Shown here: positions 32,537 through 40,277 of the stretch, in pieces | Layout: each line of letters opens with the position of its first letter | How positions within the stretch are numbered: the first letter of the stretch is position 1 | NCBI RefSeq assembly: GCF_041435055.1 | Contig: NZ_CP108002.1 | Span: forward strand, 2,480,001-2,544,000 | Reading direction: 5' to 3' | Source: Streptomyces sp. NBC_00341 | GTDB taxonomy: Bacteria > Actinomycetota > Actinomycetes > Streptomycetales > Streptomycetaceae | DNA: 64,000 bases | Made by a program: the position numbers and the translations under genes | The notes under the pieces: generated by a model | The model's database searches: none | What the model was told of the DNA's origin: nothing | What the model saw: only the letters and a program-made list of their open reading frames with translations

Positions 32537-32588
32537 ACTCATGTACAGGAGTGATGCACTCTTCTTCATGTCACTCATGTACATGAGT
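32537..32588. promoter_or_regulatory. Two candidate KorSA-type operators O2 and O3
   Basis: ACTCATGTACAGGAGT (32537-32552) and the perfect palindrome ACTCATGTACATGAGT (32573-32588) have centres 36 bp apart, and O3 ends 35 bp before the GTG of the transfer-operon first gene (32624). They likely control the tra/spd/rep/int operon. Confidence 0.7.
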
Positions 32589-32623
32589 GACGGAGTTCAG
32601 CACTTACAGAGGAGTGATTTGCT

Positions 32624-32977
32624 GTGCGTCAGATTCCCGTCGACACCACGAACGCGACCGTGATGGTTGCCAAGGCTCCCCAGCCGAAGGTCAAGGACCG
32701 CCGTACCGGTGAGATCGCCCTCGACAAGGACGGCGTCACGCTGATGACGGTGGAGGTCATGTTCTCCACGCCGGACGAGGTGGAGATCCTCAAGCTCACC
32801 GTTCCCCAGCCCGGCGTCTCCGAGGACCTGGCCATGGGCACCCCGGTCGCGTTGACCGGCCTGGTCGCCTCGGCGTGGGAGAACGAGTTCAACGGACAGA
32901 AAAGGCACGGGATCGCGTTCCGCGCGGTCGCTGTCACCTCGCTCGCCGCCGCTGCATCGCAGCCGAAGGCGGCCTGA
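32624..32977 (+). CDS. SCO3933-type regulatory protein of AICE (117 aa)
   Basis: The sequence VRQIPVDTTNATVMVAKAPQ continues with KVKDRRTGEIALDKDGVTLM and VPVALTGLVASAWENEFNGQ-type beta strands. This pattern is the SCO3933-family protein that stands at the head of the transfer operon in many streptomycete AICEs; a single-strand-binding-like OB fold has been suggested. The start is GTG 32624 with GAGGAG upstream. The TGA overlaps the ATG of the translocase gene (TGATG). It is the first gene of the operon behind the operators. Confidence 0.75.
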   Translation: MRQIPVDTTNATVMVAKAPQPKVKDRRTGEIALDKDGVTLMTVEVMFSTPDEVEILKLTVPQPGVSEDLAMGTPVALTGLVASAWENEFNGQKRHGIAFRAVAVTSLAAAASQPKAA

Positions 32978-34335
32978 TGATGACCGGCTTCACGGTCGCC
33001 CTGGTGCTGGTTGTCGCCACCGCAGTGATCCTGCGGTGGCGGCGCCCCGCCTGGTACTGGCTGGCCTTCGGCGCTGTCTTAGCCGCTTTGCGGGTACTGG
33101 TCCGCTACGTCTCCGTGATGGACGCGTGCGGACTGACCGTCCCGCCCTCCCGCTGGCGTCTCGCCCTTGCCCGGATCGCGAACCGGCCCGTGCCGGAATC
33201 CCGCGCCCCGCGCATCCTGCGCGTCCACCCCACACGCACCGGCCTGGTGCTACGCCTCAAGCTCCGCCCCGGACAAGATGCGTTCGACGTCTCCGCCGCC
33301 TCGGACCGGCTGCGCCACTCCTTCGGCATGTACGGCGTGACCTCACGCGAACTGCGCTCCGGCGTCGTCGAAGTGCGGATGACCGGATACGACGTGCTCA
33401 AGCGGGTGCAGATGCCCGCCAAGACCGACCCTGCACCTATGCGGGTACCGGTCGCCCTGCGCGAGGATGGGGCAGTCCACTACCGCGACTACCGCAGCGT
33501 TCCGCACGGGCTCACCCTCGGCGCCACCGAGTCGGGGAAGTCTGTCTACCAGCGCAACCTGGTGGCCGGCCTCGCGCCCATGGACGTCGCCCTGGTCGGA
33601 ATCGACTGCAAGCAAGGGGTCGAACTCTTCCCGCTAGCAAGCAGGTTCAGCGCCCTTGCCGACAACCCTGACACCGCCCTGGAGCTCCTCGAAGCTCTCG
33701 TCACGCACATGGAGAACGTCTACCAACTGATCCGGGCTGAACAGCGGATCACGGTGAACGTGCCGGACGCGGAGATCGCCGCTGACATCTGGGACCTGCC
33801 CGAACGCCTGCGCCCGGTGCCGGTCGTGGTCCTGGTGGACGAGGTCGCCGAACTCGCCTTGTTCGCGTCCAAGGACGAAGAGAAGCGTCGCGACCGGATC
33901 ATCACCGCACTGGTTCGCCTCGCCCAGCTCGGCCGTGCCGCCGGGATCTACCTGGAGATCTGCGGGCAGCGCTTCGGCTCCGAACTCGGCAAGGGCATCA
34001 CGATGCTCCGCGCCCAGCTCACCGGCCGCACCGCCCACCGCGTCAATGACGAGTCCTCCGCCAACATGGCCTTCGGCGACATCGCTCCGGACGCCGTCCT
34101 GGCTGCCATCCAGATTCCCACCGAGACACCCGGCATCGCCGTCACCGGCGACTCCTCCGGCGGCTGGGCCCGTATCCGCGCCCCGCACACCTCGCTGCGC
34201 CAGGCCGTGAACATCTGCAACCGGTACGCCGACCGCACCCCGGCCCTCCCCGTCCTCGCGGCCTTCCGCCCCATGGTCGGTTCCCTGGCCCCGGCCTCCG
34301 AGCCGCTCGCCAAGGCCACCACCGCCACGGCCTGA
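32977..34335 (+). CDS. traSA: FtsK/SpoIIIE-type DNA translocase (TraSA-like)
   Basis: The product has 452 residues. Two N-terminal hydrophobic helices (about 5-20 and 27-45) are followed by the motor domain with Walker A GATESGKSVYQ (182-192) and Walker B VVVLVDEVAEL. QLGRAAGIYLEICGQRFGSE and the C-terminal PGIAVTGDSSGGWARI fit the TraB/TraSA group, which moves double-stranded plasmid DNA between mycelia in streptomycete conjugation. The gene begins by overlapping the stop of the previous gene. Spd-type genes follow in the same operon, as in pSAM2. Confidence 0.85.
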   Translation: MMTGFTVALVLVVATAVILRWRRPAWYWLAFGAVLAALRVLVRYVSVMDACGLTVPPSRWRLALARIANRPVPESRAPRILRVHPTRTGLVLRLKLRPGQDAFDVSAASDRLRHSFGMYGVTSRELRSGVVEVRMTGYDVLKRVQMPAKTDPAPMRVPVALREDGAVHYRDYRSVPHGLTLGATESGKSVYQRNLVAGLAPMDVALVGIDCKQGVELFPLASRFSALADNPDTALELLEALVTHMENVYQLIRAEQRITVNVPDAEIAADIWDLPERLRPVPVVVLVDEVAELALFASKDEEKRRDRIITALVRLAQLGRAAGIYLEICGQRFGSELGKGITMLRAQLTGRTAHRVNDESSANMAFGDIAPDAVLAAIQIPTETPGIAVTGDSSGGWARIRAPHTSLRQAVNICNRYADRTPALPVLAAFRPMVGSLAPASEPLAKATTATA

Positions 34336-34419
34336 GTCCTCCCGCATTCCCGGTCGGCGCGACCGCATCGCGCCAGGTCCCTACCCGCTCCATGCCTGAA
34401 GGAAGGGAGACCGACTCCC

Positions 34420-34623
34420 ATGTGTGAGCACATCGAGGACTTCCACCGCACCGTCCTGATGCTCGGCGCTCTGGCCCTGTACGCCGAAATGCCGGGTGCC
34501 GACGACGACTTCATTGACACCATCGGCCCGTCCCTGGCCGTGTCGCTTCCGGAGCCCCCGCCGGGGATGTTCCCGCCCGGCTACGACCCCATCGGCGGGA
34601 CCGACCACCCCGGGGGCGTCTGA
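34420..34623 (+). CDS. Small acidic AICE protein (67 aa)
   Basis: The sequence starts MCEHIEDFHRTVLMLGALAL and is rich in Asp, Glu, Pro and Gly (PGADDDFIDTIGPSLAVSLP, PPGMFPPGYDPIGG). No domain is recognised. GGAAGGGAG precedes the ATG. The TGA overlaps the start of the DUF2637 gene (34621-34623). Its place between traSA and spd is that of short accessory proteins in this type of element. Confidence 0.65.
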   Translation: MCEHIEDFHRTVLMLGALALYAEMPGADDDFIDTIGPSLAVSLPEPPPGMFPPGYDPIGGTDHPGGV

Positions 34624-35285
34624 TGGCCCGCCCCGCGTTCCGCGTGGACGCCGTCCTGGTCCAGGCCGTCATCGCCGGTGCCCTGTCCTTCGCCCACCTG
34701 CACGACCTCGCCGACGCCGCGGGGCAGGACGGCTGGAAGGCCTGGGCCTACCCGATCTCGGTGGACCTGCTCCTGGTCGCCGCCTGGCGACGCCTACGCA
34801 GTGAGGGCCCGTCCCGGCTGGCCTGGTGCTGGTTCCTCATCGCGCTGTTCGCCTCACTGGGTGCCAACGTCGCGACTGCCGGATTCCTCGACCTCACCCA
34901 CCCGCCGGCCTGGTTGCGATTCGGCATCGCGGGATGGCCCGCCCTCGCCTTCCTCGGCGGCACCCTCCTCGCCCACTCGCACTCCGCCGAGGAGCCGGAG
35001 CCAGTTCCGCCGGCACCCGCAGTCCCGCATCCCGCGACAGAAGTCGAGCGGGAATCCGCCCCCGATCCGGCACCCGGGACCGAGCCGATCGCCGCCGCTG
35101 GCGAGAACACCCCGGCACTCGCCCCGGCCGGTCCGTCGGTCCCGGCCGCGCTGGTCGACCACGCCCGCAAGCTCGCCGCCGACCACCACGCCCGCACCGG
35201 CGGCCCGATCGACACCGACACCCTGCGCGCCCGGCTCGGTGTCCCGCCGCAGCTCGCCGAGACCATCGCCGCCCAACTCGCCTGA
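34623..35285 (+). CDS. DUF2637 membrane protein, Spd-type spread protein
   Basis: The product has 220 residues. The N-terminal half carries 4 hydrophobic segments (AVIAGALSFAHLHDLADAAG, PISVDLLLVAAW, CWFLIALFASLGANVATAG, GWPALAFLGGTLLAHSHS), the DUF2637 domain. The C-terminal half is Pro/Ala-rich and ends with a short winged-helix-like region (DTLRARLGVPPQLAETIAAQ). Spd proteins help the spread of transferred DNA within recipient hyphae. It overlaps its neighbour at the start codon and is part of the tra-spd operon. Confidence 0.82.
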   Translation: MARPAFRVDAVLVQAVIAGALSFAHLHDLADAAGQDGWKAWAYPISVDLLLVAAWRRLRSEGPSRLAWCWFLIALFASLGANVATAGFLDLTHPPAWLRFGIAGWPALAFLGGTLLAHSHSAEEPEPVPPAPAVPHPATEVERESAPDPAPGTEPIAAAGENTPALAPAGPSVPAALVDHARKLAADHHARTGGPIDTDTLRARLGVPPQLAETIAAQLA

Positions 35286-35306
35286 TCAGACGGGAGAACC
35301 ACCGCC

Positions 35307-35498
35307 ATGCCCGCTCGTGACCACTTCCACTCCGTGATGCGGATCGGCCCCGTGCAGATCGGCACCCACCGCGACCGCCGCGGCCAGACCAAGCACGCCG
35401 CCGTCTGCAGCGCTGACCGCTGCGGCTGGTCCGCCGACTACTCCAGCCAGAGCGCCGCCCAACTGGCTGCCCGCACCCACCGCTGCACCGCCCGATAG
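35307..35498 (+). CDS. Mobile element transfer protein-like (63 aa)
   Basis: Sequence MPARDHFHSVMRIGPVQIGT, then HRDRRGQTKHAAVCSADRCG and a C-terminal HRCTAR. Conserved Cys/His positions (C..DRCGW, HRC) suggest a small metal-binding fold; it matches the protein usually named mobile element transfer protein in streptomycete AICEs. It lies 21 nt after the DUF2637 stop and is followed by a small membrane protein. Confidence 0.72.
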   Translation: MPARDHFHSVMRIGPVQIGTHRDRRGQTKHAAVCSADRCGWSADYSSQSAAQLAARTHRCTAR

Positions 35499-35510
35499 GA
35501 GAACGCCCCC

Positions 35511-35666
35511 GTGGATGTCCCGCTCTGGTTCGCCCTGATCATCGTCGGCTGGCTCGGCATCAAGCTCATCCGCCCGCCCCTGTGGCTCGTCGCCGTCCTC
35601 CTGCTCGGCGGCTACCTCCTCGCCGACAGCCTCCTTGCCCCCGCCATCGACACCGCCGTCAAGTAA
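35511..35666 (+). CDS. Tiny membrane protein of spd operon (51 aa)
   Basis: GTG 35511 starts VDVPLWFALIIVGWLGIKLI and continues PPLWLVAVLLLGGYLLADSL, giving two hydrophobic helices separated by a Pro-rich turn; the end is DTAVK. The preceding TAGGAGAACG serves as the ribosome-binding site. It fits the SpdA/SpdB small-membrane-protein class of spread genes in streptomycete elements. Confidence 0.65.
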   Translation: MDVPLWFALIIVGWLGIKLIRPPLWLVAVLLLGGYLLADSLLAPAIDTAVK

Positions 35667-35689
35667 CCACCCGCGAAGGGAGATCCACC

Positions 35690-36010
35690 ATGTTCAAGCC
35701 CAAGGTTCCGACCATGCCCCAGCCCGCCGGCCTCATCACCCGACCGACCGTCGTCGAGCCGACCGCCGCGGTCCAGCACACCCCGCCGAGCCCTACCCCA
35801 CTGAGTGTCCCGACCGCTGCGGCCAGGCCCACCGTCCAGTTCACGCCCGGCGCCGTCGTCGCCCTCGTGGGAGGTGGGACGGCCGTCGTCCTGGTCGTCG
35901 GCGCGGTCCTGGTCTCGATGCTCCTCGCGGTCGCCGTCACCGGCGCATCCATCGCCATCTGCGCCCTGGTTATCCGCTCGCTCATCACTTCCGCAGACCA
36001 GCACCGCTGA
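35690..36010 (+). CDS. SpdD-like membrane protein (106 aa)
   Basis: The N-terminal 55 residues are Pro/Thr-rich (MFKPKVPTMPQPAGLITRPT ...), followed by a long hydrophobic segment VVALVGGGTAVVLVVGAVLV and a second VAVTGASIAICALVIRSLI. SpdD-type spread proteins of streptomycete plasmids have this layout. GAAGGGAG precedes the ATG. It stays in the tra-spd operon. Confidence 0.72.
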   Translation: MFKPKVPTMPQPAGLITRPTVVEPTAAVQHTPPSPTPLSVPTAAARPTVQFTPGAVVALVGGGTAVVLVVGAVLVSMLLAVAVTGASIAICALVIRSLITSADQHR

Positions 36011-36099
36011 CCGGACCCCGGACGGCGCACAAGCCGCCAAGCATCGCCGCCGCCCGGACAGTCCAGTCCCTTCCAACCGCAGCCGAAAGGACCGCCATC

Positions 36100-36294
36100 A
36101 TGGCCCAGCACAGCCCTGCCCCGCTGCGTCTCTGCCCGGACTGCAACGGCTTCCCCGTCGTCGCCATCGACGCCGGCACGCTCCTCGACTACGGCACCCG
36201 CGGCACCCTTCTGGTCGCCTGCCGCCTCTGCCGCGGCACCGGCTCGGCCCGCACCGCGACTCCGGCCCCGGTCGTCCAGCGGGAGCACGCGTGA
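36100..36294 (+). CDS. Zinc-ribbon-like protein before rep (64 aa)
   Basis: Sequence MAQHSPAPLRLCPDCNGFPV ... LLVACRLCRGTGSA contains two C-x-x-C pairs (CPDC and CRLC-RG), a compact zinc-binding arrangement similar to DnaJ-type Cys repeats. Its TGA overlaps the GTG of the replication initiator gene by 4 nt (GTGA, 36291-36294), so it is translationally coupled to rep. Confidence 0.72.
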   Translation: MAQHSPAPLRLCPDCNGFPVVAIDAGTLLDYGTRGTLLVACRLCRGTGSARTATPAPVVQREHA

Positions 36295-37676
36295 CGGACT
36301 CGATCCTCGCGAGCCTGGACCCGGCCATCCTCGGCGATCTGCTGCGGGTGGCCGGGTCCACCGGCTTCGACCGCTGGCAGGACCAGATCCGCCGCACGGG
36401 CGGCTGCTCCAACCCCATCCACCTATCCGGCTGGACCCTCACCAAGGACAGGACCACCGGCCAGACCCTGCACCGCTACTCCACCAGCACCGAGCCCGGA
36501 GGACGGCTCCGCGTCGCCTGCGGCAACCGCCGCGCCTCCCGCTGCCCGGCCTGCGCCTGGACCTACTCCGCCGACACCTACCACCTGATCCGCGCCGGAC
36601 TCGCGGGCGACCAGGACAAGGACGTCCCCGCCACCGTCCGCGGCCATCCCCGCGTCTTCACCACGCTCACCGCCCCGTCCTTCGGCCCGGTCCATAACCG
36701 TCCCGACTCCGGCCGCTGCCGCTGCGGCACCGCCCACAGGCCGGATGACGATGCCCTCGGCACCCCGCTCGACCCCGACACGTACGACTACGCGGGCGCG
36801 GTCCTCTTTAACAACCACGCCGGGGACCTCTGGCAGCGCTTCACCAATCGCCTCCGCCGCGAGATCGCCGCCCGCGCCGGCCTGACCCAACGCGAACTCA
36901 AAGAAGCGGCAAGGGTCTCGTACGGCAAGGTCGCCGAGTTCCAGAAGCGCGGCGCCGTCCATTTCCACGCCGTCATGCGCCTCGACGGCTCGGACGGGCC
37001 CGACAGCCCGCCACCCTCCTGGGCCTCCGTGCAGCTGCTCAGCGACTCCATCCGCGCCGCCACCGCTCACTCGTACACGACCATCACCGTCCCGGCCGCC
37101 GCCGGCCAAGCCGCCCGCCCGCTGCGCTGGGGTACCCAGCTCGACATCCGCCCCATCCGCGCCTTCGACGCCGGGACCGACATCACCGAACAGGCTGTCG
37201 CCTCCTACGTCGCCAAGTACGCGACCAAAGCAGCCGAGACGACCGGCACCGTCGACCGCCGCATCGGCAACCGCGAGGCCCTGGCCCTCCTCGACGTACC
37301 CGACCACCCGCGCCGCCTCATCGAAGCCTGCTTCGATCTCGATGCGCTCTACCCGGACCGGCGGCTGAGGGCCTGGGCACACATGCTCGGCTTCCGCGGC
37401 CACTTCTCCACCAAGTCCCGCCGCTACTCCACCACCCTCGGCGCACTCCGCCAGATTCGCGCCGACTACCGCGCAGCCCAGCAGCGCGAAGAACTCGGCC
37501 TGCCCGACCCGGACCAGGACCCGACCGTCCTCCTCCTCACCGACTGGCAGTACGCCGGACCAGGCCACAGCCCCGGCGAATCGATCCTTGCCGCCTCGAT
37601 CGCCAGAGACCTGCAACACAACCGAGAAACCGCCCGCGAAGCCCTCGCCCTGGAAGGAGACAAGCCGCATGACTGA
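36291..37676 (+). CDS. repSA: RepSA-like rolling-circle replication initiator
   Basis: The product has 461 residues. VACGNRRASRCPACAWTYS carries the Cys cluster (C77, C85, C88) of actinomycete Rep proteins. AEFQKRGAVHFHAVMRL holds the HUH motif (H224/H226), and the downstream YVAKYATKA (about 300-310) gives the catalytic Tyr region. These are the features of rolling-circle initiators, which nick the origin and stay bound to the 5' end. In pSAM2 RepSA is needed for replication of the excised form. The end of the gene overlaps the excisionase start. GTG 36291 follows the coupled small gene. Confidence 0.85.
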   Translation: MTDSILASLDPAILGDLLRVAGSTGFDRWQDQIRRTGGCSNPIHLSGWTLTKDRTTGQTLHRYSTSTEPGGRLRVACGNRRASRCPACAWTYSADTYHLIRAGLAGDQDKDVPATVRGHPRVFTTLTAPSFGPVHNRPDSGRCRCGTAHRPDDDALGTPLDPDTYDYAGAVLFNNHAGDLWQRFTNRLRREIAARAGLTQRELKEAARVSYGKVAEFQKRGAVHFHAVMRLDGSDGPDSPPPSWASVQLLSDSIRAATAHSYTTITVPAAAGQAARPLRWGTQLDIRPIRAFDAGTDITEQAVASYVAKYATKAAETTGTVDRRIGNREALALLDVPDHPRRLIEACFDLDALYPDRRLRAWAHMLGFRGHFSTKSRRYSTTLGALRQIRADYRAAQQREELGLPDPDQDPTVLLLTDWQYAGPGHSPGESILAASIARDLQHNRETAREALALEGDKPHD

Positions 37677-37881
37677 CCGACTGCTCACGGTGGAGGAGGC
37701 CGCTCAACTCCTCGGTACAACTGCGCGTTTCCCGCGGCGCCTGATCGCCGAACGGCGGATCGTGTTCGTGAAGGTGGGGAGGCATGTCCGCATCCCTGAG
37801 AACGCCTTGACCGACTTCATAGCGGCCCACACCGTCCAGCCGATCGTCACGAGTCTGCGGCGCTTCGGGGCGGTGGCGTGA
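37669..37881 (+). CDS. xis: Excisionase (Xis), helix-turn-helix
   Basis: The product has 70 residues starting MTDRLLTVEEAAQLLGTTAR followed by FPRRLIAERRIVFVKVGRHV and RIPENALTDFIAAHTV. This is the MerR-type/DNA-binding excisionase fold used by AICE integrases. The start lies inside the last codons of rep behind GGAAGGAG, and the stop overlaps the integrase start (TGATG), so Xis and Int are co-translated. It would direct excision with the integrase. Confidence 0.87.
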   Translation: MTDRLLTVEEAAQLLGTTARFPRRLIAERRIVFVKVGRHVRIPENALTDFIAAHTVQPIVTSLRRFGAVA

Positions 37882-39017
37882 TGGCGAACCAGAAGGGCAA
37901 ACGCCGCCGCTTCGGTTCGGTCCGCAAGCTGCCGTCCGGCCGCTTTCAGGCCCGGTATCCCGGCCCGGATGGTCTGCTGCGTTCGGCTCCGGAGACCTTC
38001 CCCACTCAGACCGACGCTGATCGGTGGCTCGTCCGCAAGGAAGCGGAGATCCTCGACGGCCGGTGGAAGAACCCGGACGACAAGGTCCTCTTCGGGGTCT
38101 ACGCCGACGCCTGGTTCAAGGAGCGCGACTACGCGGCGACCACCCGCGAGCGCAACGGCAGCGCGCTACGTCTCCACGTCCTGCCTACCTTCGCGAACGT
38201 GGTCCTGAGCGAGATCACCACACCGCAGATCCGCCGCTGGCGTGCCGGCCTCCTGGAGTCCGGTGTTGGTGAACCGACGGTCGCCAAGGCGTACCAGATC
38301 CTCCGCGCCATCATGAACACCGCAGTCGACGACGAGTTGATCCAGCGGAACCCCTGCCGTATCAAGGGCGCTGGGGCAGCGAAGACAGCCGAACGGCCGT
38401 TCCTCGATGTCACGGAGGTCTTCCAGCTCGCCGACGCCGTGCCTGCGCGTTTCCGGGTTTTCATCCTCCTGGCGGCCTTCACCGGCCTCCGCTTCGGGGA
38501 GCTCGCCGCGCTCCAGCGCCATGACATCGACCTCGAACGGCGAACCGTCGCCGTGAGGCGTGCCCTGGCCGAGACCCGCTCGCACGGCATCCTGGTCAAG
38601 GCACCCAAGAGCGCGGCAGGTGTGCGTACCGTCGCCTTCCCTGCCTCGCTGACGGAGAGCCTGGCTGCTCACCTTGATGTCTACGCCGAGCCAGGTCGCA
38701 CCAGGCTGGTCTTCACGGGAGCAAGGGGCGGGCAGCTTCGCCGGAACAACTTCCGCCGCCTGTGGCTGCGAGCCCTGGCGACGACAGGTCTGGGAGACGT
38801 CCACTTCCACGATCTGCGCCACACCGGGAACACACTCGCCGCGACCGGCGGTGCGACCACACGGGAACTGATGCAGCGTATGGGCCACTCGTCGGTGCGT
38901 GCCGCGCTGATTTACCAGCACCTGGTGAACGGCCGCGACCATGCGATCGCCGCTCACGTCGACGAGCAGATCAGAAAGGCCCGGCCGGCAGAGCCCGACG
39001 ACGCATCTGGCACGTGA
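37881..39017 (+). CDS. int: Tyrosine site-specific integrase
   Basis: The product has 378 residues. The N-terminal arm-binding domain (about 1-70), SAM-like core (about 70-165) and catalytic domain are complete. Active residues are R204 (FTGLRFGEL), H310 and R313 (HFHDLRHTG), H336 (MGHSSV) and Y345 (IYQHL). It recombines the attachment site within tRNA-Val (39121-39192); the gene ends about 100 nt before the core site. GTG 37878 in front of ATG 37881 is an alternative start. The last codons overlap the candidate arm site at 39005. Xis overlaps it upstream. Confidence 0.92.
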   Translation: MANQKGKRRRFGSVRKLPSGRFQARYPGPDGLLRSAPETFPTQTDADRWLVRKEAEILDGRWKNPDDKVLFGVYADAWFKERDYAATTRERNGSALRLHVLPTFANVVLSEITTPQIRRWRAGLLESGVGEPTVAKAYQILRAIMNTAVDDELIQRNPCRIKGAGAAKTAERPFLDVTEVFQLADAVPARFRVFILLAAFTGLRFGELAALQRHDIDLERRTVAVRRALAETRSHGILVKAPKSAAGVRTVAFPASLTESLAAHLDVYAEPGRTRLVFTGARGGQLRRNNFRRLWLRALATTGLGDVHFHDLRHTGNTLAATGGATTRELMQRMGHSSVRAALIYQHLVNGRDHAIAAHVDEQIRKARPAEPDDASGT

Positions 39018-39026
39018 ATGGCACGA
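39005..39026. repeat. 11-bp near-repeats near right end (candidate arm sites)
   Basis: ATCTGGCACGT (39005-39015) is followed directly by GAATGGCACGA (39016-39026). They match the pair at 17896-17917 in sequence and period and in orientation, and lie at the end of int. Confidence 0.45.
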
Positions 39027-39061
39027 CGCCACTCCCCCACCTGATTCGCGGACGAACGAAC

Positions 39062-39102
39062 AAGGCCCAGGCTCTCGGCATACTGCCGGTGACCTGGGCC
39101 TT
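39062..39102. terminator. Hairpin downstream of tRNA-Val and int
   Basis: Perfect 10-bp arms AAGGCCCAGG (39062-39071) and CCTGGGCCTT (39093-39102). It can terminate both the minus-strand tRNA transcript and the plus-strand int transcript. Confidence 0.75.
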
Positions 39103-39116
39103 CTCCGTGTGTCCTG

Positions 39117-39162
39117 CTGGTGGGCGCGGGCAGTTTCGAACTGCCGACATCTGCTTTGTAAG
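39117..39162. repeat. Attachment site copy, right (within tRNA-Val)
   Basis: Identical over 46 bp to 17737-17782. Its sequence gives the 3' half of the tRNA, so the element restores the gene on integration. The flanking base differs at both ends (39116 and 39163), defining its limits. Confidence 0.92.
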
Positions 39163-39192
39163 AGCAGCGCTCTACCCCTGAGCTACGCACCC
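39121..39192 (-). tRNA. tRNA-Val (anticodon UAC)
   Basis: The minus strand begins GGGTGCGTAGCTCAGGGG, the T arm is GGCAGTTCGAAACTGCC, and the anticodon loop CTTACAA gives anticodon TAC. The acceptor stem GGGTGCG pairs with CGCGCCC, and the discriminator A is followed by an encoded CCA (39118-39120). The 3' half is the integrase target of the AICE. Confidence 0.95.
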
Positions 39193-39441
39193 GTGGATGA
39201 GGGAACAGCCTACATGGACTACAGCCCCTGGTTACAAACGGTTGCCGGCGGCAGCGGCCCGGCGGCAACCGCACTCGTACGGGCAGCCCGCAAAGGCAGG
39301 CACGGGACGGGGAGAGACGGGGGATAGCCCCACCCCGCATACGGTGGTCGTCCTGATTCCCCGGGCTGCCGTTGCACACATACCGTGAGCCGGAACGCAG
39401 TAGAGGGAATCGGCCGGCGCACGACCTGGGGGACGAACACC

Positions 39442-40206
39442 GTGGCACACCACACCCGAACACTCATCGCGTCCGGCGGAGCGGTGCTTGCCGCGCTCGT
39501 GCTCTCCGGCTGCGGCGGCGCGGATACCGACGACGCACCGGTCGAGCACAAGTCGTTCGCGTTCAGCGGGAAGACGCTGACCATCGAGACGTCCAACACG
39601 ACGCTGGAGCTCGTACCCGCGGACGTGAAGAAGGTCGAGGTGACCCGGCAGGTCGACGGGTGGGTGGTGCTCGGGAGCGGGCCCGATCCGCGCTGGGAGA
39701 TGCACGACGGCACGTTGACGCTGAAGGTGAAGTGCGATGCCTTGATCAGCAACTGTGCGTCCAAGCAGCAGGTGAAGGTGCCGCGCGGGGTGGCGGTCAC
39801 CGTGCGCGGGGACAACGGGAAGGTCACGGCGTCGGGCTTCGACACCGCGCTCGACCTGCGCTCCGACAACGGCAAGGTGACCGTGCGCGACGCCAGTGGG
39901 CCGCTGAAGCTGGACAGCGACAACGGCGGCATCGTCGCGGAGGGGATCTCCGGAGCGTCGGTCGAGGCCGACTCGGACAATGGTGCGGTGCGGCTCGGGT
40001 TCTCCGCTGTGCCCGCGTTGGTGGACACCAGCAGTGACAATGGCAAGGTCGTCATCGAGCTGCCGGGCGGCAGCACCTCGTACGCGGTGAGCGCCAGCGC
40101 CGACAACGGGAACACGTCGGTGGAGGTGCCGCGCAGCGACAACAGCTCCCATGTGGTGAAGGCCCGGAGCAACAACGGCGAAGTCACGGTGCGAACCGCG
40201 AACTAA
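39442..40206 (+). CDS. DUF4097-type lipoprotein with DNG beta-repeats
   Basis: The product has 254 residues. The N-terminus has a signal peptide with lipobox VLSGCGG (Cys at about 24), so it is a lipoprotein. Most of the rest is short beta repeats marked by DNGKV, DNGGI, DNGAV, DNGNT and NNGEV, the right-handed beta-helix style of DUF4097/adhesin-like proteins. Function is unknown. GTG 39442 is chosen because the signal peptide starts there. It is the first core gene right of the tRNA. Confidence 0.82.
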   Translation: MAHHTRTLIASGGAVLAALVLSGCGGADTDDAPVEHKSFAFSGKTLTIETSNTTLELVPADVKKVEVTRQVDGWVVLGSGPDPRWEMHDGTLTLKVKCDALISNCASKQQVKVPRGVAVTVRGDNGKVTASGFDTALDLRSDNGKVTVRDASGPLKLDSDNGGIVAEGISGASVEADSDNGAVRLGFSAVPALVDTSSDNGKVVIELPGGSTSYAVSASADNGNTSVEVPRSDNSSHVVKARSNNGEVTVRTAN

Positions 40207-40277
40207 CCGGCCCGTGTGTTCGTCCTTACCTGGTGGGAGAATGTACCGGGCAGGGCGAATCGGCACGGGAGAGGGAT

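Larger units (their letters stand above)
17737..39162. mobile_element. Integrated AICE in tRNA-Val, about 21.4 kb
   Basis: The element is bounded by a 46-bp perfect direct repeat and carries, from right to left: tyrosine integrase, excisionase, RepSA-like HUH initiator, Spd-type small proteins, TraSA-like translocase, SCO3933-like protein and GntR repressor with operators. This is the gene set and order of pSAM2-type actinomycete integrative and conjugative elements. The left half is accessory cargo: regulators, small genes, a HEPN-STAND NTPase and a Gabija-like pair. All backbone genes look intact, so it may still excise and transfer. The defence cargo is visibly lower in GC than the backbone. 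Confidence 0.88.
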
